Positions 12,062 to 23,172 of a stretch of 64,000 bases of DNA are shown one piece after another (within the stretch, counting starts at the first letter, position 1; the number at the start of each line of letters is the position of its first letter). This stretch comes from Clonostachys chloroleuca (lineage: Eukaryota > Ascomycota > Sordariomycetes > Hypocreales > Bionectriaceae), in NCBI GenBank assembly GCA_037952775.1, contig JBANAY010000003.1, forward strand, positions 32,674,001 through 32,738,000, read 5' to 3'. The position numbers and the translations under genes were made by a program. The notes under the pieces were generated by a model. That model was not told where the DNA came from. It searched no databases and saw only the letters and a list, made by a program, of their open reading frames with translations.

Positions 12062-13707
12062 AGTAGCGTCCTCGTGGAGAAGGCCTGGAGCTGGAGGTGC
12101 AGAGCGGTTTGACAGCCGTCGAAGTCGGTTTGGAGGCAAGCTCAGCTTTTTGGGTGTCAAGCTGATGTGGCGGGCACAATCAATTGGCAGTAAATTGGGG
12201 ACGAGGAGCTCGACCGGGCGATTGCTTGACGGATTGGAACTAGATGAGGACCAATTGCTTTAGTATGTCAAACTCCAGAGTAGCCGAGTTTGGAGTGATG
12301 TCAACGGGGCTGCAGTAGATCAGGCAGAATCACAAGCGACCCTCTTTGCGGCTCCACAACAGGCGTGTGAGTAGGATCGAAGGGGATGATGTGAACGGAG
12401 CAGGCTCGAGAGTGACACTTGGAGGGGAGACGATCTTGTGAGTTGGAACGCAGGTGAGAGGAAGAATATATGTTTGGGGAGTGTGGTATGTAAAGTACAG
12501 GAGCAAGGCCACACACTGTGCGCCCGTGGCTTGGGCACAGCAAACCCAGTGCGAATAAGCGCGGGAGCTGTCTGCGGGGAAGAAACATGCTGGAGTAAAG
12601 GGCGGGTGGGCTAATAATTGGCAGCATGTAGGTACCAGTCGCTGCTAAAGCGCTCCCCGGGCGATGGCTTGATCAGTTGATCAGGATGCACCCGCAGTCC
12701 GCTGTGGAGCTTCCTGTTGAGGGGTGGATGGGTGGAGTTTCGTCGTGTCGCACCCTTCCATCCATTACCTTATGCATATCCATCTATGGACGTAGTGTGT
12801 GTATGTGTCATGCCGCAGCGACTCCAGCGGTTTGCGTTCCTGGGGCAGAGGTTCGCACAAATGAAACCACACGGCGACATACCTCATGTTTGCTGATATA
12901 CAGTCGCAGTGTCTCTTGCAACAGCCAGTCTCGTGATAGCTCTCGATGCTACTGCTCGCAAGTGTCTGCTGACGTCTTTTGGCCGTTCGGACCGTCTCTG
13001 AATCTGGAATCAGTAGCTGCTCGAGAGCTGGTTGAGGATGATAGCCTGTATTAATCGTATCGAAAAGAATGTATTAGGTGAGGATGAGACTGAAGAGACA
13101 CAGGTGGCTTTGGCCGAATCAATGTGAATCAAGACGACCTAGCTGAGGATGATGGGCGAGGATGAGTATGGATAGGATGGAATGATGGGAATACTCGTCT
13201 CGACTATAAGGAGAAGTACGCTGTTTCCAAGTTGTCGTGGCTGCCAAAGACGCAAGCAAATAAACGAATAAAGGAAAACGCGATCAGGCACCATCCCCAT
13301 CTTAACCTGCTTTCCTCCAATTGATTGCCCCCGATGCCAACTTCCTAGCATAAAGCTGTTTGGCGAAAAATGAACGACTCTTCGCTAAATGAACTCAACT
13401 GGTGGGTGGAGGCCCTCGTAGCTTCTCACCTCATGAACCTCCTGCTCAATCATTCAACGTCTCAGAAAAAGCAAACAAAAATGCTACCGTGTGCAAAGAA
13501 AGAGTTTACTGTACGTCGTGGGTGCTGACAGGCGGGCTCCATTGGCATTATCCCACTATGGGAGCGTTATCTTCACAGTACGCATACCCTCATGCACTGT
13601 ATTCCAATTTCTCCATCCCCTTTGTGAGAAATGGGCATTTGACACCATCTTGCCCGCAAGGAGAGTGACCCTCCCAACATAACCGGAAGGTGGCTCCTTC
13701 GTTATTG
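12062..13707. other. AMS1-MSH1 divergent intergenic region
   Basis: About 1.65 kb between two divergent genes. Open frames of up to about 125 codons occur on both strands, but none has domain-like composition or splice continuity. I see no RNA gene or repeat. It probably contains both promoters and a long AMS1 5' leader. Confidence 0.5.
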
Positions 13708-16700
13708 ATGCTGCAGATGATCCGTGCCAATACCACCAGGGCTCACGGTACCCTCATCAGCCGAGCATGTCAAGGCCTTGCTGCCCGTGGCCCTGCATCG
13801 CGTTGGTCAGTCTGCCATTCTCTCAGCCCATCCCAGAGCCCATTTCTGGTCATTCCATCTAGAGGCAAGAAAACACAGATAGTCGTTCAGATATCAGACT
13901 TGCCTCAAGGTGTTATCAAGTCTGAGTTGAAGCCGGTGGAGGAGACCCAAGATGAGCCCTCCTATCCAACGGTTGTCCTGCAGGCAAAGCGTAACATGGA
14001 AAAGTTCGACAACTGCGTCCTCCTGACCCGTGTTGGGGGATTTTACGAACTATACTTTGAGCATGCAGAAGAATACGGCCCATTACTCAATCTCAAAGTT
14101 GCCTCCAAGAAAACAAACGCTGGACCTGTGCCCATGGTAAGTGTGATCGAGGTGTTGGCCAAAGTTAATTTCAAACATTGTGAACTCACTCAACACACAC
14201 ACACAGTCAGGGTTTCCCTTTTTCCAGCTGGATAGATTCCTCAAAATCTTAGTCCAAGATCTGAACCGCTACGTGGCCATCGCTGAGGAGTTTCCCAATG
14301 ACGCCCCTGAAAAGATCAAGTCCGGCGGTCTAATGCATGATCGTCGGGTGGCCCGTATCATCACTCCAGGCACACTTATCGATGAGAACTTCATCGACCC
14401 TTATGCAAATAATTATGTGCTTGCTATCCATGTTGACCAGCCCAAAGACCAATCCTCCCCCCGCACCACACCCGAGGATGCCGCACAGCCTCCTCGAGAG
14501 CTGGAAGAAGCTTCTGTTTCGCTGGGCCTGGCCTGGCTTGACATCTCTACCGGTCACTTTTTTACGCAAGCTGCTGATCTCTCTTCGCTTCCCTCCATCC
14601 TTTCCCGGGTTGGACCTCGAGAAGTCGTACTCGATCAAGGTTTGGAGGCACGGCCGGACCATGGAGTCTTCTCTATTCTAGCCGAGGATAGGCATTTAAT
14701 AACTTACTCAAAGCCAGACGGTCTTCTCGGCCTGGATCGATGGGTCCAATTTTTGGAGTCAGATATACCGAAAAGTTCAAGGGACGCTTTCACCGATGAT
14801 GAAGTTCGTGCAGGTGACCTTGTCCTTCACTACGTCAAAGATCGTTTGCAAGGCATGAGCATCAAGCTCCAGGCACCCCTGCGATATGAAAACATGAAAA
14901 TCATGAATATCGATAAGAACAGCATGCGTGCTCTCGAAATTAACCAAACGATACGCGATGGATTCTTCCGCGGAAGTCTACTTCACGCAATTCGACGCAC
15001 GGTAACTAAGAGTGGTGCGAGGCTGCTCAAGGAATGGCTTTGCTCCCCTTCAACCTCTCTCGACGTAATCCAGTCTAGGCAGGATCTAGTCAGTTGTTTT
15101 GCCAAGGCACCAAACCTTCAAGATTCCGTTATCTCCCTACTACGGAGAAGCCATGACTCTCAGCGGCTTGTCCAAAAGTTTGCTCTCGGACGAGGAGACC
15201 CAGACGACCTCCTCGCGCTCGCGAACACTATCCGAGCAACCGAGGACATCGTCAATCTTCTCAATTCTCATGTAACATCGGATTCTAAGGATCAGACATC
15301 CCAGTGTATCAGCACCCTCCTATCTAGAATAAGTCTAGAAGGGCCAGTAAAGTTGGCAAAACGGATCAGAAAGGCCATCGACGAAGAAGGAGTTGTCATT
15401 CAGCATGAGGCGCAATACTCAGAGGCCAGCCAAATGATGGCCCTCGCCCAGGATGTTGTGGCAGCAGAGGGTACCCAAGAAGATGCGGAGGCCGTCCTTC
15501 CAAAGGGTAAGAAGAGGCGTCCTACCTCCATCAGGGAGCACTACGCAGAAGACAACGAGTCCTGGATCATGAGGCCAGCCGCAAGCCGAGCCTTGCAAAA
15601 GTTACACGTAGAGCTCGCTCAGCAACTCCAAGAAAAAAATCGATCTCAATGAGGAACTCAAAGAGCAGTTTGGAGCCGCTAGTCTGACCCTTCGCTGGAC
15701 TCCTGCCCTGGGACATATCGCCCACGTCAAAGGGAAAGACACCAGGAACCTGACGGACATCAAGACGCTGTCTGCCAGTCGATCAACCAGATCTTTCCAT
15801 CTGCCTGAATGGACATCACTCGGGCAGCGGCTCGACCAAGTGCGATTCCACATCCGAGCCGAGGAGCAGCGAGTGTTCCACGCACTACGAGCGCAGGTGG
15901 TGATGAATCTCATTGAGCTGCGCCGGAACGCCGCCGTCCTGGACGAGCTTGACATCGCCACTGCGTTTGCCAAGTTGGCAGCTGAGCAGAACCTTGTACG
16001 TCCTCAGCTCAATAATTCGACATCCCACACAATCATCGGCGGCCGCCACCCAACGGTAGAGGGCGGCCTCTACGAGCAGGGAAGAAGTTTTGTCAGAAAT
16101 GACTGCCTCGTTGGGAGCCCATCGCATGGCCGACTGTGGCTTATCACTGGGCCCAACATGGCTGGCAAGAGTACGTTTCTGCGGCAGAATGCCCTGATCA
16201 CAATTCTGGCACAGGTCGGCTGCTACGTACCTGCCTCTTACGCTGAGATTGGGATCGTTGATGCCATCTTCAGCCGTGTCGGCTCGGCGGACAACCTCTA
16301 TCGAGACCAGAGCACATTCATGGTGGAAATGCTGGAGACGGCTCAGATCCTGAAGAACGCAACGCCCAGATCACTTGTCATTATGGATGAGATTGGACGA
16401 GGCACAACTCCAGAAGATGGCACGGCCGTCTCATATGCCTGTCTACACCATCTTGTCACGGTCAACCAATGCAGAACGCTTTTCGCAACACACTTTCACG
16501 AGGTTGCAGATCTCGCCTCCGGAGAAGGACTATGCCGCGAGGATCAAGGAACGGTTCGTTTCTACTGTACTGATGTGCAGGAGGATGACCGGCGTGGGTT
16601 CATCTACATTCACAAACTACGGGAAGGAATTAACCGCCAAAGCCACGCTCTAAAGGTAGCGAGGCTGGCGGGATTGCCAGCTGCCGTCATCGCCAAGGCA

Positions 16701-16757
16701 GAACATGTATTATCAAACGCTGTACAAACATCAGAGGTTTCCACCTCTTCGGAATGA
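13708..16757 (+). CDS. MSH1: Mitochondrial MutS homologue Msh1 (frame broken at A7)
   Basis: Two exons, 13708..14136 and 14207..16757. The start MLQMIRANTTRAHG begins a basic, Ser/Arg-rich mitochondrial presequence. The MutS I domain follows (VLLTRVGGFYELYFEHAEEYG), split by the intron before SGFPFFQLDRFL, then the connector, the lever/clamp domain, and the ATPase with Walker A TGPNMAGKST, the MDEIGRGT Walker B region and FATHFHE. By homology it repairs and stabilises mitochondrial DNA. The frame stops at TGA 15650 just after an A7 run (15633-15639), yet the next frame continues without loss as KIDLNEELKEQFG into the ATPase. Dropping one A gives a continuous 992-residue protein of normal length. 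A sequencing error is the likeliest cause; a true frameshift or recoding is possible. Confidence 0.9.
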
Positions 16758-17224
16758 AGCTCATGTAATATAAAAAGCCATTTGGAATCGGGATCTCAAC
16801 CATTAAAAAAGTTGCCTGTAATCTTTTCTCAAATAGTTAGCGAGTTTGTTCTCTTCCAAGAATTTCAAAACAATAAATAGATGAGATGAGTATTCTGTCA
16901 TAGGGTGGTGATGTGTTTGTCATCAATGAAGATTCAGGGTTAAAAAGCTCTTGTGTTTATTATAATCATCCAGAAAAACATGGTGAGGTGTAAGTGCATA
17001 AAGTGAAGAAGCGACTAACCTTTTGAGAATAGTAAACAAGAGGGCTGGTCCTGTTACATTTTCTGTGTTCACATTACATCGTAAGAAAGAAATCGTCGAA
17101 ATCGTGTCTCATTGTGACGGATAGGTTCGTCAGTTTTCTATGAAATAGCACCCAAGGACTTTCGTCTATGGACCCTAATCGAAACTCTGGTTTCCAATCC
17201 GGCTCCCGAGGCTCATATCGCCGT
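16758..17224. other. Convergent 3' flanks of MSH1 and RPP0
   Basis: A 467-nt AT-rich spacer between convergent genes. It is expected to contain both 3' UTRs and poly(A) signals. A minus-strand open frame that runs into it from RPP0 is intron read-through, not coding sequence. Confidence 0.55.
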
Positions 17225-18300
17225 TTAGTCGCTAGTAATTGAGTTAGTTTAGCCATTACGGTATAAGGGGGAGAGGGTTGCACGTACAAAAGACCACCGA
17301 AGCCCTCGTCTTCCTCCTCCTCCTCTTCCTCCTTCTCCTCCTCAGCGGCGGCAGCAGCAGGAGCGTCACCACCGGCAGCGGCGGCAGGAGCAGCAGAGGC
17401 GTAAGCATCGGGGTTGGCGATGCGGTCCTTGAGCTCCTCAATCTCGGGCCAGGTGATCTCAGTCTCAATGGCAACGGCCAAGACCTTCTTGTATCCGTTG
17501 ACGACGGAGTGGATGACGGAAGGAATGGTAGGGAAGTTGATGGCCAGGGAGATGGTGGCAATGGTGGTGATGGCCTGGGTGAAGGCCTTGAGGAGCTGCT
17601 CCTCACCAATGTCGAGGACGGAGGGGGGAAAGCCTGGCCGTCGTCGTAGACCTGGGCGATACCCATACCGTAGGTGAAGGGAGAGATGTTGAGCATGTTG
17701 AGCAGGGTGGCCTCGGAAGGACCGACCTTGCTACCGGCCTCAACGAGCTTCAGGTCGGTGGTGATTTCAATGGTACCACGGGCAATCTTGGTGGGGACAC
17801 CGAGAGCCTGGAAGAAGGAGGTCTTGCCGGGTTCCATACCGGTGTTTCCGGCGGGGACCCAGACATCGGCGGGAGCAAGAGCACCAGCACGAGCAGGGGC
17901 GGCAACACGGTTGGCGAGGATCTTGTCACGGACCTCCTTCAGGTCGCCGTTGGTGAAGACGAAACCAACGTTACCCCTGACGTAGGGCAGGAGACGCTCG
18001 TACTCGGGGTGGTCGGGGACGAAAGTCTTGAGAGCACGGCGAACCTATTTTCATCGCTCAATTAGCACGAGGTTCCGCGAGGGCGCGATCAATCGATGCG
18101 AGACGCTTAATTGGATCTGTAGAGCTTACCATGGTGTTCTTGCCCATCAGAACAACACCCTGTCCACGGAGGGACTGGCGGATCTCGTGCATCTGCTGAG
18201 AGGAGACATTGTCGATTTCGACGATGAAAACGGACTTATATTCCTCCAACAAGGCTTGGAGCTTGTCGAAGTAGCCGGACTTGTTCTTGCTGCCCCCCAT
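17225..18300 (-). CDS. RPP0: 60S acidic ribosomal protein P0 (frame broken at C6)
   Basis: Three exons on the minus strand: 18130..18300, 17288..18044 and a 7-nt last exon, 17225..17231. The protein starts [15 protein letters not shown], carries the L10 fold (rRNA and uL11 binding) and ends in an Ala-rich, Glu-rich hinge. The 7-nt exon supplies the last bases of the conserved GFGGLFD tail plus TAA, the P-stalk C-terminus that contacts elongation factors. The coding frame breaks at the C6 run (G6 at 17623-17628 on the plus strand). With seven Cs the expected [15 protein letters not shown] follows and the total is 311 residues, the normal P0 length. P0 is essential in studied fungi, so the base is probably missing from the sequence rather than the genome. 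Confidence 0.94.
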
Positions 18301-18758
18301 ATCTTCTTTTTCCTGAAGGCAGGTTGTTTAAGGGCAGTGGTACCTGGGTATATGGAAAGTGTTTGGTGAAGAGCGAGAATGATGCTTCAGATATTTTGGA
18401 AGTTTTCCCAAGAGGCTGGTAAAATAAGTTGTGCTGGATCTGAAATTAGGGCTTCTATGATCTAAGCCTAAATAGGAATGGTCGCTGAGCTCCCAATTGA
18501 GGCCGGTACGTACCTGCGATCAGAGAAGGGCAAGGTACGTACCCAAGTACCCAAGTACCGCTTAGAGCAGCGAAGCTTCATGAGTGGTAGATTTTTCGGA
18601 GCTTCCGACTCCAGCCTGGAGGTATCCAACTCATCTTTTGGCAAATTCAGTCATTGATGGCTGGGTAATGTTTCAATTCCGACGGGCTCCAGATCAGCTT
18701 GCCTACATTTTCTCGATCATTAAGCTTTCTGCCAAGTCCCTAAATTCGTCTCGCAGCT
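18301..18758. other. RPP0-TRM82 divergent promoter
   Basis: A 458-nt region shared by a ribosomal protein gene and a tRNA-modification gene. It contains clustered GTACGTACC and AAGTACC-type motifs around 18505-18560. I cannot assign a regulator to these. Confidence 0.5.
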
Positions 18759-20471
18759 ATGAAGATTCCATATCACAATGCTCATGTCTGTAAAGGCATT
18801 ATATTTGCCGGCAGGTCTGGCCAACTTCACTCCTTCAACGCCCAAGACGGCAGTTACATCTCGACTTGGAAGCACCCAGATGCAGAGAAGGTCTCCGATG
18901 CTTTCAAAGCCATAGCTGAAGCGGAAAAGGTTGAGGCAGACAAGGCTGAAATAGTCAAGGAGGATCCATCCTCCGCCGCTCAAGAAGATGGAGATGAGCC
19001 TCCTGCTAAAAGGCAGAAGACCGTTGAAGCAGAAGATACGGAATCTGCACACACTGAAAAATCGCCTGTCGGTGAGGCAAAGGGCAAGGACCAAGCAGCA
19101 AAGAAGAAGACACAGGCCCGGAGTGCAAGGTCGGCCGTATCCAAGGTGCCGGATCGCCCTCTTATCGCACACATCACCAGCACTGCAGATGGAAAGCATG
19201 TTGTAGTCGTCACAGCCCATGACAAGGCTATCTGGGTCTTTGAGCATGACTTGGCAGGCAACCTGAAGGAACTTAGTAAGAGGTAGGTGTTCCCCACGTG
19301 TACACTTTCCAGATGAAACATGGTTCACTAACATGCTTCTCTAAGAGTCATGCCCAAACGCCCAAGCTCAGTTGTTTTGGGCCCTGATTCTCAAATTATC
19401 TGCGCCGACAAGTTTGGCGATGTCTACGCCGTTCCCTTGATTCAGTCAGAAACATGGACGCCTGCACCCTCTCGGCAGGTTGTCGCTAAGCCAGAAGCCA
19501 ATCCCCTGACAGTTCATTCAAAGCGAAACCTTGCGTCGCTGAAATCGCAACTGAAGCAGATTGAACTCAACAAAAGGGACATCCCAAACACAGATGGCCC
19601 AGCATTTGAACAGACACTGTTGCTTGGTCACGTTTCGATGCTGACCAAGGTTGTTCTGGGAGAGCAGGAAGGTCGAAGATATGTTCTCACTGCTGATCGA
19701 GATGAGCATATCCGAGTCTCGCGCTACATCCCTCAAACACACGTCATCGAGGCATTCTGTCTGGGCCATAAGGAGTTCGTTAATGCCTTAACGATCCCCA
19801 GATCGCGAAACAGTATTCTTGTTTCTGGTGGTGGTGATCCAAACCTCTTCGTTTGGAATTGGCCATCAGGCAAACTCCTTTCCCAGACTGACATTCTTTC
19901 GCTTGCTCAAAGAGTATTCCCAACAACGTCCGAGGTCACAGTTTCTCAATTGGAATCGTTTGATTACCCATCAGACTCCGGCAGGATCAATTTCATCCTA
20001 GCCATCTGTGAAAAGTAAGCCCCCCTCCCTCCAAATGAACCAAATCAGATAGTGTCATCCTGCTAACGCGTGGAATAACACAGCATCAAAGCAATTTTCG
20101 CTTGGGAATTGACCGACGAGAATACTCTAAGCCATCCCAGCATCATTCAACTTCCAGGGAACCCTCTCCATCTCGCTTTCAACTTGGAGGATGAGAGCTC
20201 GCCCAAAGTTGTCGTCACTCTCGATCCTGGGAGCGAAGGTGCTGCTCCCAGCTTGAACATCTACTCCTTCCAATTGAGCGAGGGCACGTTAGCCATCGAT
20301 ACAACGAGCAGTGTTTCGGAGAGTGCTGCAGGAGAGTCGGAGGATCTTGTTGCAACTGAGACTGAGGTGAAGGCACTTCTCTACACAGTAGAGCATCTAC
20401 GGAAGAAGACTGGTGAACCTGAAGAAGAGGGAGAAAAGGCTACCGAGGCTAGCACTGAGGGCCAAGAGTGA
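18759..20471 (+). CDS. TRM82: Trm82-like WD40 subunit of tRNA m7G46 methyltransferase
   Basis: Three exons, 18759..19282, 19346..20014 and 20084..20471, encode 526 residues. The N-terminus (MKIPYHNAHVCKG) leads into beta-propeller strands: HITSTADGKHVVVVTAHDKA, VVLGPDSQIICADKFGDVYA, RYVLTADRDEHIRVSRY and FVNALTIPRSRNSILVSGGG. An acidic, Lys-rich insert of about 90 residues (about 45-125) interrupts the first blade, as in fungal Trm82. With the catalytic Trm8 it methylates G46 of tRNA variable loops; Trm82 is the non-catalytic, stabilising subunit. The acceptor before exon 2 is the weaker AAG, chosen because it alone keeps the frame. A Glu-rich tail ends the protein. Confidence 0.88.
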
Positions 20472-20600
20472 TAAACAGGATCAAAATAATCAATCAATTT
20501 TAATAAGCCGCGCCAAACTATGGCGAACTGCCCTAAGTTCTTCGATCCAAGAGTTGATGCGAAAGAGGTAAACAACGCTTGCTACAATTTTAATATCCAA

Positions 20601-23172
20601 TCAAGCCCCTGCAGACTCCAAAATTCCTTCTATCGCTTCGTCAAAGCTTCCAGCTCCCCAGTGATGGGGAAAGTCTCGCCAGCCGCTGAACAAGTATGCA
20701 AGCTCTTTACCCGCCTCGTTCTTCAGTAGAAGATTAGCTGGTGACTGGTTGTCTTCCAGCATATTTTTCGTCACATCCTGGCTGGAATCTAATATGTGAG
20801 GTTTATCTGGAGTGTCTATCCCACTTTTATATTTGCCAATACTGTCCAAAAGAGAGTTGTCGATCGAGAAGTCAATCGATGGTGTAGAGCCTGGCATTGA
20901 TAGTGATGCCGGGTCCACAAAAGTATTGGGTGTTGTCGCTGTAGGAATGATAACTTTTGTTTCTGGCTCGACTTTAGGATTGCCCATAGCAGTCGAAAGG
21001 CTGATGGATGCCTTCTGAAGAGCCATTTTGAAATAATTTATGGTAGAGTCCGCTGCAATGTAGGTTTCTTGCAACGTCTCCATCACCCGCATACACGTCG
21101 AGAATCGCTCTGTCGCCGCTTGCCGTACGCCTGCATCACGGCTCTTCATGTCCAATAGGCTGATCACCATCGCGGGGAAAATAACTGTGACTCCCGAGAC
21201 AGGCAGGAACCTATCGAGGTGCATTTCACCTAGGTTCTTTGCTATTCGGGTAATCTGCACTGCGGAATTCCGTATTTGGTGGACAGAGTTCGACTTTGGC
21301 CGCTTGTTTGCTGGGGTAAGCAGTTTCGGTGACGTGGGGAGAAATCTTGGTCGATGAAGAGAGTAAAGAATCGTTTGGAATGTCATGTGGAGATGAGTGC
21401 GTTGAACTGCAATTGTCGCGCTTCCATTATCAAGTTCAGCCTGCTCTGTTGGACGGTCCTCACACGACCTCGGCAATGAGTTTTTCCAATTGTTCAGTGC
21501 AGCCTCCGCCTGTGAGAAATCATGATCGAGCTTCTGGCTCCATTTTGAGTTGATAGCCATCATGGCAGACATTGACTTATCATGTGCATCTTGGACGTGG
21601 AGAACTGACGTAACAATAGCACATAGGCGAGACCGATATATGAATAGGTCCACTAACTGGAGCTGTTGGTTTAGATCCCTAAGTGGCGTATTTCGCGATC
21701 TGATGATGGTGTTGTCGTCGGGCAGGACGTTAAGCTCAAAATCATTCAGCTCCAGTCCAGTAACAGTGACGTCTTCGTTGTTGATTCGCATAGGTCTTCG
21801 GAGGCCAAGAGCAAGGAACCGGTCCCTGGAATAACATGACCACCAGATCCTCCGCCAGAGCCTCTGCTCCCTGGGCGGTTGAACAAGGATAGTCGATTGG
21901 TTGTTCATTCCAACGGCATATGCCATCGAGATTGCCACACCCAGCCAGTGCCACGAGTCTTTGTTAGCGTGCGGCATATCAGACCAAGATGACATGAGCA
22001 GCGCTACTTGGACGAGAGTAACCTTATCTCTCTCATATTCCAAATCATACAACAGCTAGAAAGTATGTGAGCCTCGGCGCAAGAAATTGTAAGATATCGC
22101 AAAGACATACTGTTACCCGCCGGGCTAGTTCCTTTCTAGCATCTCTCCTGCTTGAGAAACCGTGGTTTTCCTGTCTTAGATGCTTAGTATCGACAAAGGC
22201 GGATCCGGCAAACAGGATGGCTTGATATAACAAGAGGCTAATGCGCTGTCCTGAGTTGTTCGGGTTGTGAATTGTATTCAACAGATCATGAATGTGAGCC
22301 AAAGGCATGTAGGGATATGCAAATTCCGCCCAGGCTTCGACGAGAGCATGCTGAAGGGACACGCTCGGGAGGGTCAAAGCACCTTCTGCTAGGAGGAACA
22401 TGATGTGACCTTGTCTGAAGTGTTCAGGTGGGGTTTTGATAAATTCAGGCAAAGGGGGCCAAAAGTTCTGTGGCGCCTCAAGCGACATCATGAAAGAGTC
22501 CGAGTTGTCTGTAAATAAAGGGGCGCTGAATGGATCTGAATAGATATCGGGCACTATCCATTCTGTTGGGGGGAATTGCCCATGCTGTGTGTCTTGGTCC
22601 TGGGCGACTATACGACTGTTAGCTGAAGAATCCAAACATGAGCTTATGGAACTGGTCTCACTGGCTGTGCAATTGGCTTGATCCATGGCGGACGTGGAAC
22701 TCTGCTCGCTCATCGAGGCTTCCGGCTGATCTGCCATCACCAACGGGATCCCAGCACTACATTTTCTACAAGGGTATAAATAGTTAGTGACAGATCCAAT
22801 TGCAAAGAAATGGAGAGTAAAAGACCATAGTAGTATCTCTACTTCCTCGCTCACTTCAATTCCTCCAAACTGTGACTGTACTGGGTGCTGGCTGGAGAGG
22901 ACTAACCTGCTACGAGAGGCAAGCAACGGTGCAACTCTGGAGATAGAAGTACGGCGTGCTGCCCGCTTCAGAGCATTGATACGGGCATCCCTTGCACGGT
23001 CTCCCAGATTAGTTCGCCCACGCCTCCTCTTTCCCAGGTCATATCTTTTCATTTTTGACCCCAGCCGGGATTTTGATTTTGACAAATGTGTTGCGCTCAT
23101 CACATTCACACTGACGGGTGTTCGTGGGCCGTGGTTATCCGGATCCAACCGAGCGGGGTGTATGAATGGCAT
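20601..23172 (-). CDS. Fungal-specific transcription factor domain protein, Ctf1/Far-like
   Basis: Three exons on the minus strand, 22907..23172, 22111..22765 and 20601..22055, encode about 791 residues from the Met at 23172; a longer open frame reaches 23424. The middle homology region is clear: RRIWWSCYSRDRFLALGLRRPMRINNEDVTV closely resembles the Ctf1/FarA/FarB group of fungal regulators (quoted here as RRIWWSCYSRDRF then GLRRPMRINNEDVTV). Those family members regulate cutinase and fatty-acid genes. The N-terminus is strongly basic (KRRRGRTN, NALKRAARRTS), but the six-cysteine zinc cluster expected around the first splice junction is absent: only one Cys (RKCSAG) is present there. The specific target is unknown. 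A regulator without the zinc cluster, a mis-modelled first exon, or sequence errors are all possible. Confidence 0.8.

Noticed and set aside
12301..13054. Open frames in the AMS1-MSH1 gap as small genes
   Set aside because: No recognisable domain or splice continuity; the position fits promoters and leaders.
15600..15660. An intron to explain the MSH1 frame change
   Set aside because: The only donor/acceptor pair close by (GTAGAG to CCAAG) would be about 25 nt, too short, and would remove conserved residues; a one-base change in A7 explains it fully.
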